Of a stretch of 64,000 nt of DNA, positions 26,239-35,197 are shown one piece after another. Position numbers and translations under genes: made by a program. Below the pieces are notes generated by a model, which ran no database searches, was not told the DNA's origin, and saw nothing but the letters and a program-made list of their open reading frames with translations. The stretch's first letter is position 1. Each line of letters begins with the position of its first letter. Source of the DNA: G963664835 sp965220775 (lineage in GTDB: Bacteria > Chloroflexota > UBA6077 > FW602-bin22 > JBCLEL01). Where the stretch lies: contig OZ244845.1 of assembly GCA_965220775.1 (NCBI GenBank), positions 248,001 to 312,000 of the forward strand, read 5' to 3'.

Positions 26239-27085
26239 TTGCCCTCTCCTGGATTAAGCTACGCGCTTATCTCGGTATTGTTTGGTCATTAACGTACGGT
26301 GGCCGACGTACAGTCGACCTGTCTTTCTGACTTGATTAGCACCCCTTTCTCCGATCATCTTGCCGGCAACTAACGCGAATTGAGGCTTCCTCGCGGATTA
26401 ATCGGTACGCGTCACACGCCGCCGATTTCTTTCGCCCTGTCGGCCACGCGCCGCTTGCCGGCTGAAGCTCAGCGAATGATCGTCATAATACATCCCACAC
26501 TCCAAGCGTGCAAGTCTCCGAATGAGCGCAGCAACTGCCGCTCTGCCCGTCTCGACTTAGCGGAGATTGCGTTCTTCCGCGAGCAAGGTTGCCGCCTCTA
26601 CCCCCAGATCGGTTTCGGGCCGCCGGCCCATATGCTTCCGCCACTCCCACATTTCCAACTCCCGCTCCACGGCTGCTACGCGCCAATACATCGCGCAGGT
26701 GGACCGCCGCTTGGTCGAGGTGGCAGAGCCGAGTCTCGTGATTCGGGTATTCATGCAGAGATACCAGCAAGAGCCATACCTATTCTTCAATCCAAATTGG
26801 AAGGCGGGAGAGGAAACGCAACTGATTCGAGCGTCAGGAATCATCTCTCGCAGCATACCCGACAACCGACCTCGGGATCCAGCCGCCGCGAGGATACATG
26901 ATAATCATGATAGGTTCTCACGATATTTTGCTGTTGCAAGTTCGAAGCTGATTGCCGCCGTGCAGGATAACGACTTTGATGAGTTTGAGGTAGGGGATAG
27001 AGAATCGGGGGAGGCGATCCAGAATCTGGAGGCCCCGAAGGCACTCCAAGAGCGATTGTGTGGCGGCTGAGACTCGGACGACCGG
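26239..27085. other. Gene-poor region, possible decayed genes on both strands
   Basis: 847 bases without an intact gene. On the minus strand, 26557-26690 ends in YWRVAAVERELEMWEW and TDLGVEAATLLAEERN, which reads like a real protein C-terminus. A second frame (26690-26770) continues its upstream part with LHEYPNHETRLCHLDQAAV, so a one-base frameshift near 26690 is likely. On the plus strand, 26900-27070 reads like protein (LIAAVQDNDFDEFEVGDRES). Neither is assigned to a family. Confidence 0.35.
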
Positions 27086-27322
27086 CTAGTCAGCCTTTAG
27101 CAGCGATTCGAGTCTGTCGAACCGTTCCCCCATTTCGCTCCTGAGCTCAGCCACCTCGGTTTCTAATCGGTCGAAGCGCTGGTCTAATCGGTCGAAGCGC
27201 TGGTCTACTTGTTCGAAGCGCTGATCTATTTTCGTTTCTAGTCGCTCAAATGCGCCACGATTTAGTTCCGTCAACTCGGTGATTAGCGCTAGAGTTTCGC
27301 TGTCGGTGGCTGTTTCCGTCAC
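27086..27322 (-). CDS. Small coiled-coil protein with RFDRLE repeats (family member 3)
   Basis: A 78-residue soluble protein with 7-residue repeats from about residue 26 (RFEQVDQ, RFDRLDQ and RFDRLET). It has neither the membrane segment nor the STRA tail of the two other coiled-coil proteins in the window. AAGGAGCG precedes its GTG start. Function unknown. It may be a shorter relative or a convergent case. Confidence 0.6.
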   Translation of the reverse strand: MTETATDSETLALITELTELNRGAFERLETKIDQRFEQVDQRFDRLDQRFDRLETEVAELRSEMGERFDRLESLLKAD

Positions 27323-27487
27323 AGAACCGCTCCTTGTGTGTGGTGATTATATCCTAGTCCATAGGACTGGCCGGTCAAGGCTGGCCTCCAATTTCAAACT
27401 GATACACTACCCGATTGAACCTCTCTAGGTGTCCTGCAGGCTCTCGGAGACTGTCACCTGCAGTGTTTGGGTCCGCGCCGGCCGGCC

Positions 27488-28504
27488 TCAACTCACGGCG
27501 GCCTCAATAATCTCGAATCGCTGATTAGAGCCATCGATCCGTGCCCGGCACCCGATCGGCAAGACGAACTGCGGAGCGGTGTGACCGAAATCCAGATTGG
27601 CTACGATCGGGAGCTCGTAGTGTTCGGTACGCTCCAGAATCACTTGGTACAACTCTCGTTTCTCGGATGGCGTATATCTCATCGGCCGGCCGAATAACAG
27701 TCCACTGATCTTCTCCAAGACCCCCATATTCTCGTAGTCCATCAAAATGCCATCCACATTTGCCGGACTCGGTTTCTCCTCGGAGGTTTCAAGGAACAGA
27801 ATCGCCCCGGCGAAATCAGGCCAGAACTCGGTCCCCCTGAGGTGCTGTAGAGACTCGATGCAGCCTCCAACCAACGTCCCTTCGGCGTATCCGGGCCGGA
27901 GCCACACCGGGCCTTCGGACGCCTGACGCGCACGTGGGCGTTCCAAATCTTTTTTCGCACCCCAGTCGAGGAACTCCTCCGTCCACCAATCCGACGGTTG
28001 GATAGCGCCAGGAGGCTCAGCGCGGCCCAGTGTGCGGAGGAATGACCTCTCCGTGTAATCGAACATACGAGGATACTCGGCAAAATCGGTGATCAAGGCA
28101 GGGCCATTGAAGGTGACGGTTCGAGTCTTAGCCCAAATGCTGACGTTGAGAACTGTGATATCCGAGTAGCCCATGAAAATCTTTGGGTTGTTTCGTATCA
28201 AGCCAAAGTCTAGTAGCGGCAAAAGGTGACAGGAGTGGTCGCCTCCCGTTGCGGCAATGATGGCTCGAATTTCCGGGTCTTCGAACATCTCGTGGAGGTC
28301 GCTAACACGGTTCTCGGCGGTGTCGGAAACGAAGCCCCGCCTATTCATCGCATGGCGCCCGAGCCGGACTCTAAATCCCATGGATTCCAGCTGCTTGATG
28401 CCCGCACGAACGCGGTGAGGAAAAGCGCCGGCGCCTCCCCACGAGGGACTGACGACGCCTACGACATCCCCCTGCCGTAGTCGAGGAGGTCTAATGACGT
28501 CCAT
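27488..28504 (-). CDS. S66 family peptidase (LD-carboxypeptidase or MccF-like)
   Basis: A 338-residue cytoplasmic serine peptidase. The catalytic Ser114 lies in GYSD, Glu239 in FLETSE and His308 in DFGHT, which is the S66 Ser-Glu-His triad. Members either trim L,D-peptide bonds of recycled murein tetrapeptides (LdcA) or give immunity by cutting microcin C7-like nucleotide peptides (MccF). Sequence length (about 340) and the WWTEEFLDW insert agree better with the MccF-like branch, but this is not certain. No murein-recycling genes are adjacent. Confidence 0.87.
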   Translation of the reverse strand: MDVIRPPRLRQGDVVGVVSPSWGGAGAFPHRVRAGIKQLESMGFRVRLGRHAMNRRGFVSDTAENRVSDLHEMFEDPEIRAIIAATGGDHSCHLLPLLDFGLIRNNPKIFMGYSDITVLNVSIWAKTRTVTFNGPALITDFAEYPRMFDYTERSFLRTLGRAEPPGAIQPSDWWTEEFLDWGAKKDLERPRARQASEGPVWLRPGYAEGTLVGGCIESLQHLRGTEFWPDFAGAILFLETSEEKPSPANVDGILMDYENMGVLEKISGLLFGRPMRYTPSEKRELYQVILERTEHYELPIVANLDFGHTAPQFVLPIGCRARIDGSNQRFEIIEAAVS

Positions 28505-28623
28505 CGCGCCTCGATTCTACCGAACCAGTACGACGGTCAAATCCGGCCACGACTCCCGTCCCTTACTAGGGGCGGCCGGGACTCACGCAAAGCGGCGCTA
28601 TCCGGCCGGCGAACCCCGCGGCT

Positions 28624-29469
28624 CTACGCCGTCGCGCCGGCGCCGGTCGACGGCGGTGTCTCCAGGACCCCGAGCTCATCCAACCGGCGTACCCACCGTT
28701 GATGGCGCGGGTCGTCTATCGAGCGCCAGTACTCCGGCCAGTGTTGACCGCTGTAAACCGGCATGTAATGTCTTTCGACGTGCCTCTTGTACACATTCCG
28801 AATCGCCGCTTTCTCTTTCGGAGTCTGAGGATCCGCCATCAAACAAATGGTCCCCATTCGGCGGTGGGTGCTCCCGCCGAATGCGCTGTGCCAAGTGGCC
28901 AAGTTGAACACCAGCACGTCGCCCGGCTCCGACTCGAACGCATAGGCCGGCAGCTCCTCCGGTGGAATCCCGAACACCGTTTGAGGATCGGAGCGGCCGC
29001 CACCGTCCGCGTCCAACGATTCGACACCCGCTATCGCGCTATGCAACGGCTCCCTATGCGAGCCAGGTATCACGCGCAACGCGCCAGTGCTCGCGGTCAG
29101 GGGATCGGTATAGATGGTGAACTTGACGCCAGTGTAATCCAACGCGGCCTGGTCTGGATGCCATGACGTGTCCCCTACGTAGTAGTTTCCATCCGTTATA
29201 GCGCCCAAGACCTCCGACTCGAGTAGCTGTTCCGCCACGTCGGCGAACCGAGGGTCGTCCAGAAGCGAAGTAATGAACGGTGTGTCGGAGTCCATCAGCG
29301 GCGCCCAATGCCGCACCACGCCATCATGCATGCCGCCTTCGATCGTCGCGTCCATCCCGGCGTCGAATTCGTCGCTATATCGCTGAACCTCCTCCGGCGT
29401 CAGTAGCTGCCGAAAAACCAAGAATCCAAACGTCTTGAAGTGGTTGATCTGCTGCTCGGTGAGTTGCAC
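28624..29469 (-). CDS. Phytanoyl-CoA dioxygenase-like Fe(II)/2-oxoglutarate oxygenase
   Basis: A 281-residue enzyme with the double-stranded beta-helix fold of the PhyH family. Iron ligands are His104 and Asp106 (SWHPDQ) and probably His194 (ATWHSAFG), with Arg203 or 204 for 2-oxoglutarate. GSHR at about 136-139 is typical. These enzymes hydroxylate many small substrates; the natural one here is unknown. No CoA-lipid genes are nearby, so degradation of phytanate should not be assumed. Confidence 0.87.
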   Translation of the reverse strand: MQLTEQQINHFKTFGFLVFRQLLTPEEVQRYSDEFDAGMDATIEGGMHDGVVRHWAPLMDSDTPFITSLLDDPRFADVAEQLLESEVLGAITDGNYYVGDTSWHPDQAALDYTGVKFTIYTDPLTASTGALRVIPGSHREPLHSAIAGVESLDADGGGRSDPQTVFGIPPEELPAYAFESEPGDVLVFNLATWHSAFGGSTHRRMGTICLMADPQTPKEKAAIRNVYKRHVERHYMPVYSGQHWPEYWRSIDDPRHQRWVRRLDELGVLETPPSTGAGATA

Positions 29470-29818
29470 GATTCCTCCTCTTTTATGTCCAGTCCAACAC
29501 TTCCCCTGTCAGAGTGTCGATGACCAAACAACACCCCTTTGTTCACGGCGCCAATCCTATTGGCGCTCTCAAACTATGTCAATCAACTCGATTACGGGGT
29601 GCTTTAACCCGATACGGGCAAGGTAGTGACAGCTTGTGTTTTGCCGCTGGATTGGTCGCGAGGCTAGAATGCACCTAAGAACTGTTGGTGAAGTATACGG
29701 TGCGCCGGTCGTCTGGATGCCTTCACCAAAGCGAGGTTCTTCGCCATGTCGACGATCTGGACAGCAACGCTGATCTGTTCGCCCCAAACTGGAATAAATC
29801 ATTGGTCGGTGAAATGCT
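29470..29818. other. Divergent intergenic region, nothing recognised
   Basis: 349 bases between the oxygenase gene and the divergent alpha/beta hydrolase. No family resemblance in the short open frames and no clear promoter or repeat was seen. Confidence 0.35.
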
Positions 29819-30730
29819 ATGAGACTTGGACTCAGGCGGGTCTTACTGATCGCCGTCGTGTTGGTTGCGGTTTATGGCGGAGTGTCTTACGTAATCGCTT
29901 CGGGCGTCACTGAGGCCGAACGCAATGCCCAGGAAGATCATCCTTCCGAGCACAGTCTACAATTCGAAGATGTCGAATTCCCATCGCGGACCGGTGACGT
30001 AACCCTTGCCGGCTGGTACATAGCCGGAGAAGGCCAGTCGCCAACCATTATCTTTGTCCACGGTCTAAACTCTGTCCGCTCCGGCGATAGGGCGGTGGAG
30101 CTGGCCGCCATGTTCGTGGATTATGGCTTCAACATCCTGATGTTCGACCTGCGGGGCCATGGGGAATCTGGCGGAGACCGGACCTCAGGCGGATTCTTTG
30201 AGCGGCAAGACGTGCTCGGCGCCTTCGACTTCTTGGTGGGGCAGGGTACACCCGCGGACAAGATAGGTGTCTGGGGAATATCGATGGGAGCCGGCACCTC
30301 GGTGATGGCACTGGTCGATGAGCCGGCGATCAGAGCCCTAGTGACTGACGGCACCTACGCGAGCGTACCTGACCTGGTAGCCGGCGAGGTTGCCCGCAAG
30401 ATGAACATCCCGGACAATCTAGCGCCGGTCTTTGTGCCTGGCACCACCCTGCTGGCAAACCTGCTCTACGGCATCGACATTAGCATCTTGGTCCCCGACC
30501 AAGTAGTGGGCCGACTAGAGTACCCAATCCTGCTTATTCATGGGACTGCCGATACGCGCATCCCATTCGAACATAGCGAGAGGGTGCATCGAGCTGCTCA
30601 TCCCGATAGCATTCTTTGGTTGGTCTCAGACGCTGACCACGCGGGCTCCTTTGACCAGCATCCGCAAGAGTACGTCGAAAAAGTGTCATCCTATTTCAAG
30701 GCCCGGCTCGATGGAACAAAACCCCAGTGA
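29819..30730 (+). CDS. Membrane-anchored alpha/beta hydrolase
   Basis: A 303-residue serine hydrolase. An N-terminal membrane segment (about 7-26) anchors it, with the catalytic domain probably outside. HGLN (about 81-84) forms the oxyanion hole; Ser155 in GISMG, Asp245 in HGTADTRIP and His274 in DADH make the triad. The closest general group is the serine aminopeptidase S33/BAAT-like hydrolases. Substrate unknown: esterase, thioesterase or peptidase are all possible. Probably a single-gene unit. Confidence 0.85.
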   Translation: MRLGLRRVLLIAVVLVAVYGGVSYVIASGVTEAERNAQEDHPSEHSLQFEDVEFPSRTGDVTLAGWYIAGEGQSPTIIFVHGLNSVRSGDRAVELAAMFVDYGFNILMFDLRGHGESGGDRTSGGFFERQDVLGAFDFLVGQGTPADKIGVWGISMGAGTSVMALVDEPAIRALVTDGTYASVPDLVAGEVARKMNIPDNLAPVFVPGTTLLANLLYGIDISILVPDQVVGRLEYPILLIHGTADTRIPFEHSERVHRAAHPDSILWLVSDADHAGSFDQHPQEYVEKVSSYFKARLDGTKPQ

Positions 30731-30803
30731 GGCCGCCCCCATCACCTGTTCAGCTAGAGTCTGACAGCCCCACCGCGTCAGCCGTATTAGCTCGCCCAGC
30801 CGA

Positions 30804-31820
30804 ATGACTGCGCCGGTCGCCTTCATATACCACGAAATCTACGACGGACGCGGGTTCTCCCGGCTCGAGGACTCCTGGCGTCGGTATCGATTGGCCCGCG
30901 AGTTGCTCGAAGACCTCGGCATGTTTGCCGGCGGGCTGCGGATGATCAGGCCAGGTCCGGCCACCGACACCGATATCCTCACCGTCCACACCTCGTCCCT
31001 CTTGGCCAAAATAAAGGCCCTCGACGCGGTGGGCGAGGGCTTCCTCGACTACGGAGACACACCTGCCTACCGGGGCGTCCTGGATCGGGCCCTGGTCGCG
31101 GTCGGAGGAACTACTCTGGCCGCCTGTCTGGTTGCCGATGGCGAGGCGCAGTACGCGTTCAACGCCGGCGGCGGCCTCCACCACGCCCATGCCGACCGAG
31201 CAGCCGGCTTCTGTCCGTTCAATGACGTAGCAATTGCCATCCGGCTGCTCCAGCGCGAGTACGGCCTGCGGCGGATTGCTGTGCTGGACCTGGACGGTCA
31301 TCACGGAGACGGCACCCAAGGCTTGTTCTACCAGGAGCCGATCCTATACGTGTCTTTGCACCGCTACGGCGGCCGCTTTTACCCACGCACGGGGTCGGCG
31401 AGTGAGACGGGAAACGGCGCTGGCGCCGGCTACACCCTGAACCTGCCACTCGAACGCGGCGCCGGGCCGGCTGAATACCTGGAACTTCTCGACAACGTCG
31501 CTTTACCCAAGATACGCCGGTACCGGCCGGAGATCATCTTCGTTCAGGTTGGTGCCGACAGCCACCGCGACGATCCGATGGTCCGGCTAGGGCTGGAAAC
31601 GATCACCTACAGATACATTGCCCAGCATCTGGGCTCGTTGGCCGACGAGCTGTGCGACGGCCGGCTGGTCGCGGTGGCCGGCGGAGGCTACCGGCCGGAG
31701 ATCGTTGCCCGCTGTTGGGCGGTGTTTCTGGGCACGCTTGCCGGCTTCTTCTCCGACAATGATCCTCGGCTCGACGTCCTAGCCGGCGCACCTGCGGGAG
31801 GGCAGCCGGCTGGAAGTTAG
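30804..31820 (+). CDS. Histone deacetylase/acetoin utilisation (AcuC-like) family deacetylase
   Basis: A 338-residue zinc deacetylase of the arginase/deacetylase fold. The active-site His pair is at 126-127 (GGLHHA), zinc ligands are Asp164 and His166 (DLDGHHGDG) and Asp252 (GADSH), and a Tyr follows GGG near 296. In bacteria such enzymes remove acetyl groups from lysines of acetyl-CoA synthetase (AcuC) or from polyamines. No acs gene is nearby, so the target is open. Start is ATG 30804. Confidence 0.87.
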   Translation: MTAPVAFIYHEIYDGRGFSRLEDSWRRYRLARELLEDLGMFAGGLRMIRPGPATDTDILTVHTSSLLAKIKALDAVGEGFLDYGDTPAYRGVLDRALVAVGGTTLAACLVADGEAQYAFNAGGGLHHAHADRAAGFCPFNDVAIAIRLLQREYGLRRIAVLDLDGHHGDGTQGLFYQEPILYVSLHRYGGRFYPRTGSASETGNGAGAGYTLNLPLERGAGPAEYLELLDNVALPKIRRYRPEIIFVQVGADSHRDDPMVRLGLETITYRYIAQHLGSLADELCDGRLVAVAGGGYRPEIVARCWAVFLGTLAGFFSDNDPRLDVLAGAPAGGQPAGS

Positions 31821-31868
31821 TGCCCTTCTCAAGTAAAGGAAACTCCACCGGAATAACTTCCGCCGGAG

Positions 31869-32129
31869 CTAGCGGTATGTCCTCTCGTCTCTCTTGCGGA
31901 TATCGAGAATCTCGATGACTTCAAGTCTGTCGTTGATGTCAAAGAGAATTCGCAAACCGCCAACCCTGCGTCGGTACTGGGCAACCGGGGCATTCTGTAG
32001 TTTGATCGTGCCGTGGGAACGAGGGTCCTTTGCCAGGTCACTGATTGCATCTTTGATCCGAAGGGCTTGGATCTTTGACAACTCGAGAAAGGCTTTTCGA
32101 GCTCGACGAGAGAAGACCGCTGCATACAT
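31869..32129 (-). CDS. RelE/ParE-type toxin
   Basis: An 86-residue RelE superfamily toxin, full length. It has the N-terminal FSRRARKAFLELSK helix, the GTIKLQNAPVAQYRRRVGGLRILFDI core and the C-terminal strand with IRKRDERTY. It is preceded with no gap by its Phd/YefM-type antitoxin on the same strand. It probably cuts mRNA on ribosomes (RelE) or targets gyrase (ParE); these cannot be separated by eye. Confidence 0.85.
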   Translation of the reverse strand: MYAAVFSRRARKAFLELSKIQALRIKDAISDLAKDPRSHGTIKLQNAPVAQYRRRVGGLRILFDINDRLEVIEILDIRKRDERTYR

Positions 32130-32414
32130 TCAGAGCCCCTTTTCGTTAAAGACCTCCGCCGCCGCGATTCCTTTTCCTTCACGAATCTCCGTCCGGGACT
32201 CGAACAGGCTCTCAATGTACATTGGATCGGAGAATTCCCTCAGCGCCTGTTGTACTTCCAGGTACTTTTCAAGATCGACAATAACCGCCGCCGGCTTCCC
32301 TTGACGAGTGACCACTATCTCCCGACCCTCCTCTACAAGGGCATCAAGCAACTGGCTGAGATTCTTGCGCAATTCGTGCATTCCGACGAACTGGCTTCTA
32401 AGTATTTCGGTCAT
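32130..32414 (-). CDS. Phd/YefM-type antitoxin
   Basis: A 94-residue antitoxin. It has the Phd/YefM core VGMHELRKNLSQLLDALVEE followed by REIVVTRQGKPAAVIVDLEKY, then a C-terminal helix that would bind the toxin. The start is the second of two codons (GTG ATG) behind AGGGTGGG. Its stop adjoins the toxin start. A long imperfect palindrome lies 27 bases upstream at 32441. Confidence 0.87.
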   Translation of the reverse strand: MTEILRSQFVGMHELRKNLSQLLDALVEEGREIVVTRQGKPAAVIVDLEKYLEVQQALREFSDPMYIESLFESRTEIREGKGIAAAEVFNEKGL

Positions 32415-32440
32415 CACCCACCCTGCACAATTTACTAACT

Positions 32441-32474
32441 ACACTATTCATCATGCTTACGTGATGCATAGTGT
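32441..32474. promoter_or_regulatory. Operator-like palindrome of the RelE/Phd module
   Basis: A 34-base imperfect palindrome. The arms ACACTAT/ATAGTGT and CATCA/TGATG are each perfect and are separated by one mismatched base. It stands just upstream of the antitoxin gene, where Phd-type antitoxins bind. On its other side lies the truncated alpha/beta hydrolase fragment. Confidence 0.65.
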
Positions 32475-32616
32475 AACACCTGTAGGCCTGATCACAAACC
32501 CAAGGGCCTCCGTGGAGGATCCGGGCGATTGGAGGAGCAGCTCCCGAGTCGTGACGATAAAGGTAATGAGCCCTCCCATCCTTAGCAGACACAAAGCCAT
32601 CTTCAACTGGTAGCAT
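32475..32616 (-). pseudogene. 5' fragment of an alpha/beta hydrolase, cut off at the toxin-antitoxin operator
   Basis: On the minus strand an ATG opens with VEDGFVSAKDGRAHYLYRH and then PPIARILHGGPWVCDQAYR. This is the start of a proline-iminopeptidase-like alpha/beta hydrolase, including the HGGP oxyanion motif. Similarity stops within a few codons of the palindrome at 32441, so the remainder of the gene was replaced by the toxin-antitoxin module. Confidence 0.6.
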
Positions 32617-32655
32617 GCCGGCAGACCTGCACTTGCGTTCGCTGGAGGGACAGAC

Positions 32656-33360
32656 ATGAGCAGAGGCGTTTCAATCACATGGCTGGGACACGGCACGTTC
32701 TATATCCAAACCGGCGCCGGCACGAAGATACTGGTCGATGCGTGGGTGATGAGTAACCCCGCGTGTCCCGAGGATCTAAAGGGCCTGAGCGACGTGGACC
32801 TGATGCTCGTCACACACGGCCATTTCGACCATGTGGCGGACGTTGTGGCCATAGCCGAACGAGCGAATCCCACAGTGATCTGCATTCACGAAATGGCCGG
32901 TTGGCTCGGAAGCAAAGGCGTCAGTAACGTCCAGGGTATGAATAAGGGCGGCACCCAAGTCTTCTCCGACGTAAGCGTCACGATGGTCTACGCCGACCAC
33001 AGCGGCGGAATCGATGACGATGGCACCACAGTCTATGGCGGCGAGGCGGTTGGTTTTGTGATCGCTCCCGAGAATGGACCGGTAATCTATCACGCCGGCG
33101 ACACGAACCTGTTCGGCGACATGAAGCTAATCGGCGAGCTATACCAACCGGAGATCGCGATCCTGCCGATCGGCGACCTGTTCACTATGTCGCCGCGGGA
33201 AGCTGCCGTGGCCTGCCGGCTGATCGGAGCGAAAACCATCATCCCAGGCCATTGGGGTACGTTCCCATTGTTGACAGGCACGCCGGAGAAGCTGCGCGAG
33301 CTCATTCAAGATCAAGAGGGTGTCGAAGTAGTCGGATTGGAGCCGGGCCAGAGTTACTAG
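32656..33360 (+). CDS. Metal-dependent hydrolase of the UPF0173/UlaG-like family
   Basis: A 234-residue metallo-beta-lactamase-fold protein. The metal-binding motif THGHFDH (about 53-59) and later HAGDTN and PGHWGTFP are characteristic of the UPF0173 group. The length matches the family. The reaction is unknown; relatives act on phosphodiesters or lactones. A GGAGGGACAG sequence precedes the ATG. It is divergent from the truncated hydrolase fragment. Confidence 0.88.
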   Translation: MSRGVSITWLGHGTFYIQTGAGTKILVDAWVMSNPACPEDLKGLSDVDLMLVTHGHFDHVADVVAIAERANPTVICIHEMAGWLGSKGVSNVQGMNKGGTQVFSDVSVTMVYADHSGGIDDDGTTVYGGEAVGFVIAPENGPVIYHAGDTNLFGDMKLIGELYQPEIAILPIGDLFTMSPREAAVACRLIGAKTIIPGHWGTFPLLTGTPEKLRELIQDQEGVEVVGLEPGQSY

Positions 33361-33582
33361 AGGAGACTCCCGCAAACAAGAATAGTCCCGTCAGCGAATA
33401 TCCGGTTTGCGATTCGTCCGGCGTGGCCGTTACCGCTCTCGCGCTAAACACTACGCACGAGGCAACGCGCACGAAGACCGACTTTTAGCGAACAGCGACG
33501 CTAGGCCTGAAAGCCTAGGGAGGCTAACCTACAAGCTAGCCGGGCCTACTACGAAAGGGACAGGCTGCCGGGAGCTGCCTCC

Positions 33583-33828
33583 CTACCTGTCCTTGAACCA
33601 GTCGTAGTTTATGGGGATGTATTTCTCCTGGTCCTCGGGAACAGCGTCTTCCGGGAAGATCGCCGTAACCGGGCAGGCCGGCTCGCAAGCGCCACAGTCT
33701 ATGCACTCCTCCGGGTCGATATAGTACATGGGATCTTCATCCGTCGTATGGATGCAGTCCACCGGGCACACATCCACGCAAGAGGCATCCTTGACGCCAA
33801 TACAAGGCTCAGTGATGATGTAAGTCAT
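33583..33828 (-). CDS. Ferredoxin with two iron-sulphur clusters (7Fe type)
   Basis: An 81-residue electron carrier. Cys9, Cys17, Cys21 and Cys25 (pattern with a 7-residue first gap) and Cys42, Cys45, Cys48 and Cys52 (CIDCGACEPACP) are typical of 7Fe ferredoxins with one 3Fe-4S and one 4Fe-4S cluster, as in the FdxA group of actinobacteria. The acidic middle and C-terminus are usual. It is a single gene with no redox partner adjacent. Confidence 0.9.
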   Translation of the reverse strand: MTYIITEPCIGVKDASCVDVCPVDCIHTTDEDPMYYIDPEECIDCGACEPACPVTAIFPEDAVPEDQEKYIPINYDWFKDR

Positions 33829-33970
33829 TACGACAACCCCCTACATTCCAATTGATCTTGTCTCGGACAGGCCGAGTTATGTAGAACAACCCGAGCGCCT
33901 GTCCCTATCCTCAGTTTATTGTGCTGTTAGTATAACTACACTTCCGCAAATGGCAAAGAATTCTCGAATC

Positions 33971-33993
33971 GGCTACCGCAACCGACGGTAGCC
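33971..33993. other. Hairpin upstream of the Kelch lipoprotein triplet
   Basis: Perfect 8-base arms GGCTACCG and CGGTAGCC with a 7-base loop, in the 300-base gap between the ferredoxin and the first Kelch gene. No T-run follows, so its role is uncertain. The gap otherwise shows no gene. Confidence 0.4.
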
Positions 33994-34127
33994 CCTACCA
34001 ATCGAGTAGTCACCTCATCGCAGGAACGGACTCTTGTATACTTCTATGTCAAGTCGTCCATTTGCCGGCAGCCTCCATCTCCGTCTACACCAGACCGAAC
34101 GCACGAAATGAACTGAGAATATCTCCC

Positions 34128-35168
34128 ATGACAATATCCAGACGCGCGTTCCTAAGAGGATTCTCCGCCACGGCCGGCATCGCCGCCTTGGCCGGCTGCG
34201 ACTTGCTAGGCCAATTGGACCCAACGGACGGGGAGGGTATTGGAATCATTGCGCCTGCTCGAACTACGGACCAGCCGGATCCCAATTCCACGCCGACTGT
34301 CGCACCTGACACCTGGCGGATGGGAGCCCCCATGCCGACACCCCGAGTCGGAGTTGCCGGCGCGGCGGCCCAAGGTTGGATCTACGTCATGGGCGGGTTA
34401 CGGGAGGGCGGCGCCAGTGACGACAACGAGGCATACGATCCCTTCACAGACCGTTGGCAAGAGGCGGCCCCTCTGTCACAACCACTCGCCCACGCCGCGG
34501 CCGTCGGCGCCGACGGCGCGATATACCTCTTCGGCGGCTTCAAGCAAGTCCTTCGCCCATCGGCCGGTGCCTGGCGCTACGATCGTTCTACTGATAGGTG
34601 GGACCAAATCCGACCCCTGCCGACTGCACGAGGAGGACTCTCCGCAGCCGTTGTCGCCGGAAAGATCTATGCAGTCGGCGGCCATGCCCGCGTCATTCAA
34701 GAACTGTCGACACTCGAAGCCTACGACGTCTCAAACGACCAATGGGAATCATTGGCGCCCATGCCAACTCCGCGAATGTACTCGGCCGTAGGGGTGGTAC
34801 GAAACAAGTTGGTGATAGCTGGTGGTTCCTCGAGCAGGAAAAGTCAAAACCTAAACGCTAACGAAATCTACGACCCGATGGCCGACAAATGGCGCGCCGC
34901 CACTCCGATGCCCACCAACCGAGGCGGTATTGCCGCCGCGGTTGTAGAAAATCGAATGTACGTGCTAGGCGGAGGTAATTCGCGTCGCACATTTCCCAAC
35001 ATCGAAATATACGACATCGACATCGACCTCTGGAGCAATGGCCGGCCCATGACAGTTGACCGCACCGGACTTGCGGCGGTCGCCGTAGGTAGGCGCATCT
35101 ACGCGATCGGCGGCAGTCCGGGCTCCGCTTTCACCTACAGCTCGACGAACGAGATCTACCAGACCTGA
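34128..35168 (+). CDS. Tat-exported lipoprotein with Kelch beta-propeller, copy 1
   Basis: A 346-residue cell-surface protein. The ATG at 34128 begins a twin-arginine signal (SRRAFLRGFSA) and a lipobox ending in Cys24 (ALAGC). The mature part is a six-bladed Kelch propeller: repeated units of about 48 residues with xxxYDPxTDRWxxxxPMPTPR and VGGK-type GG pairs. Kelch propellers bind proteins or sugars, and galactose-oxidase-like enzymes share the fold, but no copper-site residues were identified. First of three tandem copies; it is the most diverged. Confidence 0.85.
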   Translation: MTISRRAFLRGFSATAGIAALAGCDLLGQLDPTDGEGIGIIAPARTTDQPDPNSTPTVAPDTWRMGAPMPTPRVGVAGAAAQGWIYVMGGLREGGASDDNEAYDPFTDRWQEAAPLSQPLAHAAAVGADGAIYLFGGFKQVLRPSAGAWRYDRSTDRWDQIRPLPTARGGLSAAVVAGKIYAVGGHARVIQELSTLEAYDVSNDQWESLAPMPTPRMYSAVGVVRNKLVIAGGSSSRKSQNLNANEIYDPMADKWRAATPMPTNRGGIAAAVVENRMYVLGGGNSRRTFPNIEIYDIDIDLWSNGRPMTVDRTGLAAVAVGRRIYAIGGSPGSAFTYSSTNEIYQT

Positions 35169-35197
35169 GTGCGTCCAATGACCTTAGAATCACTCCC

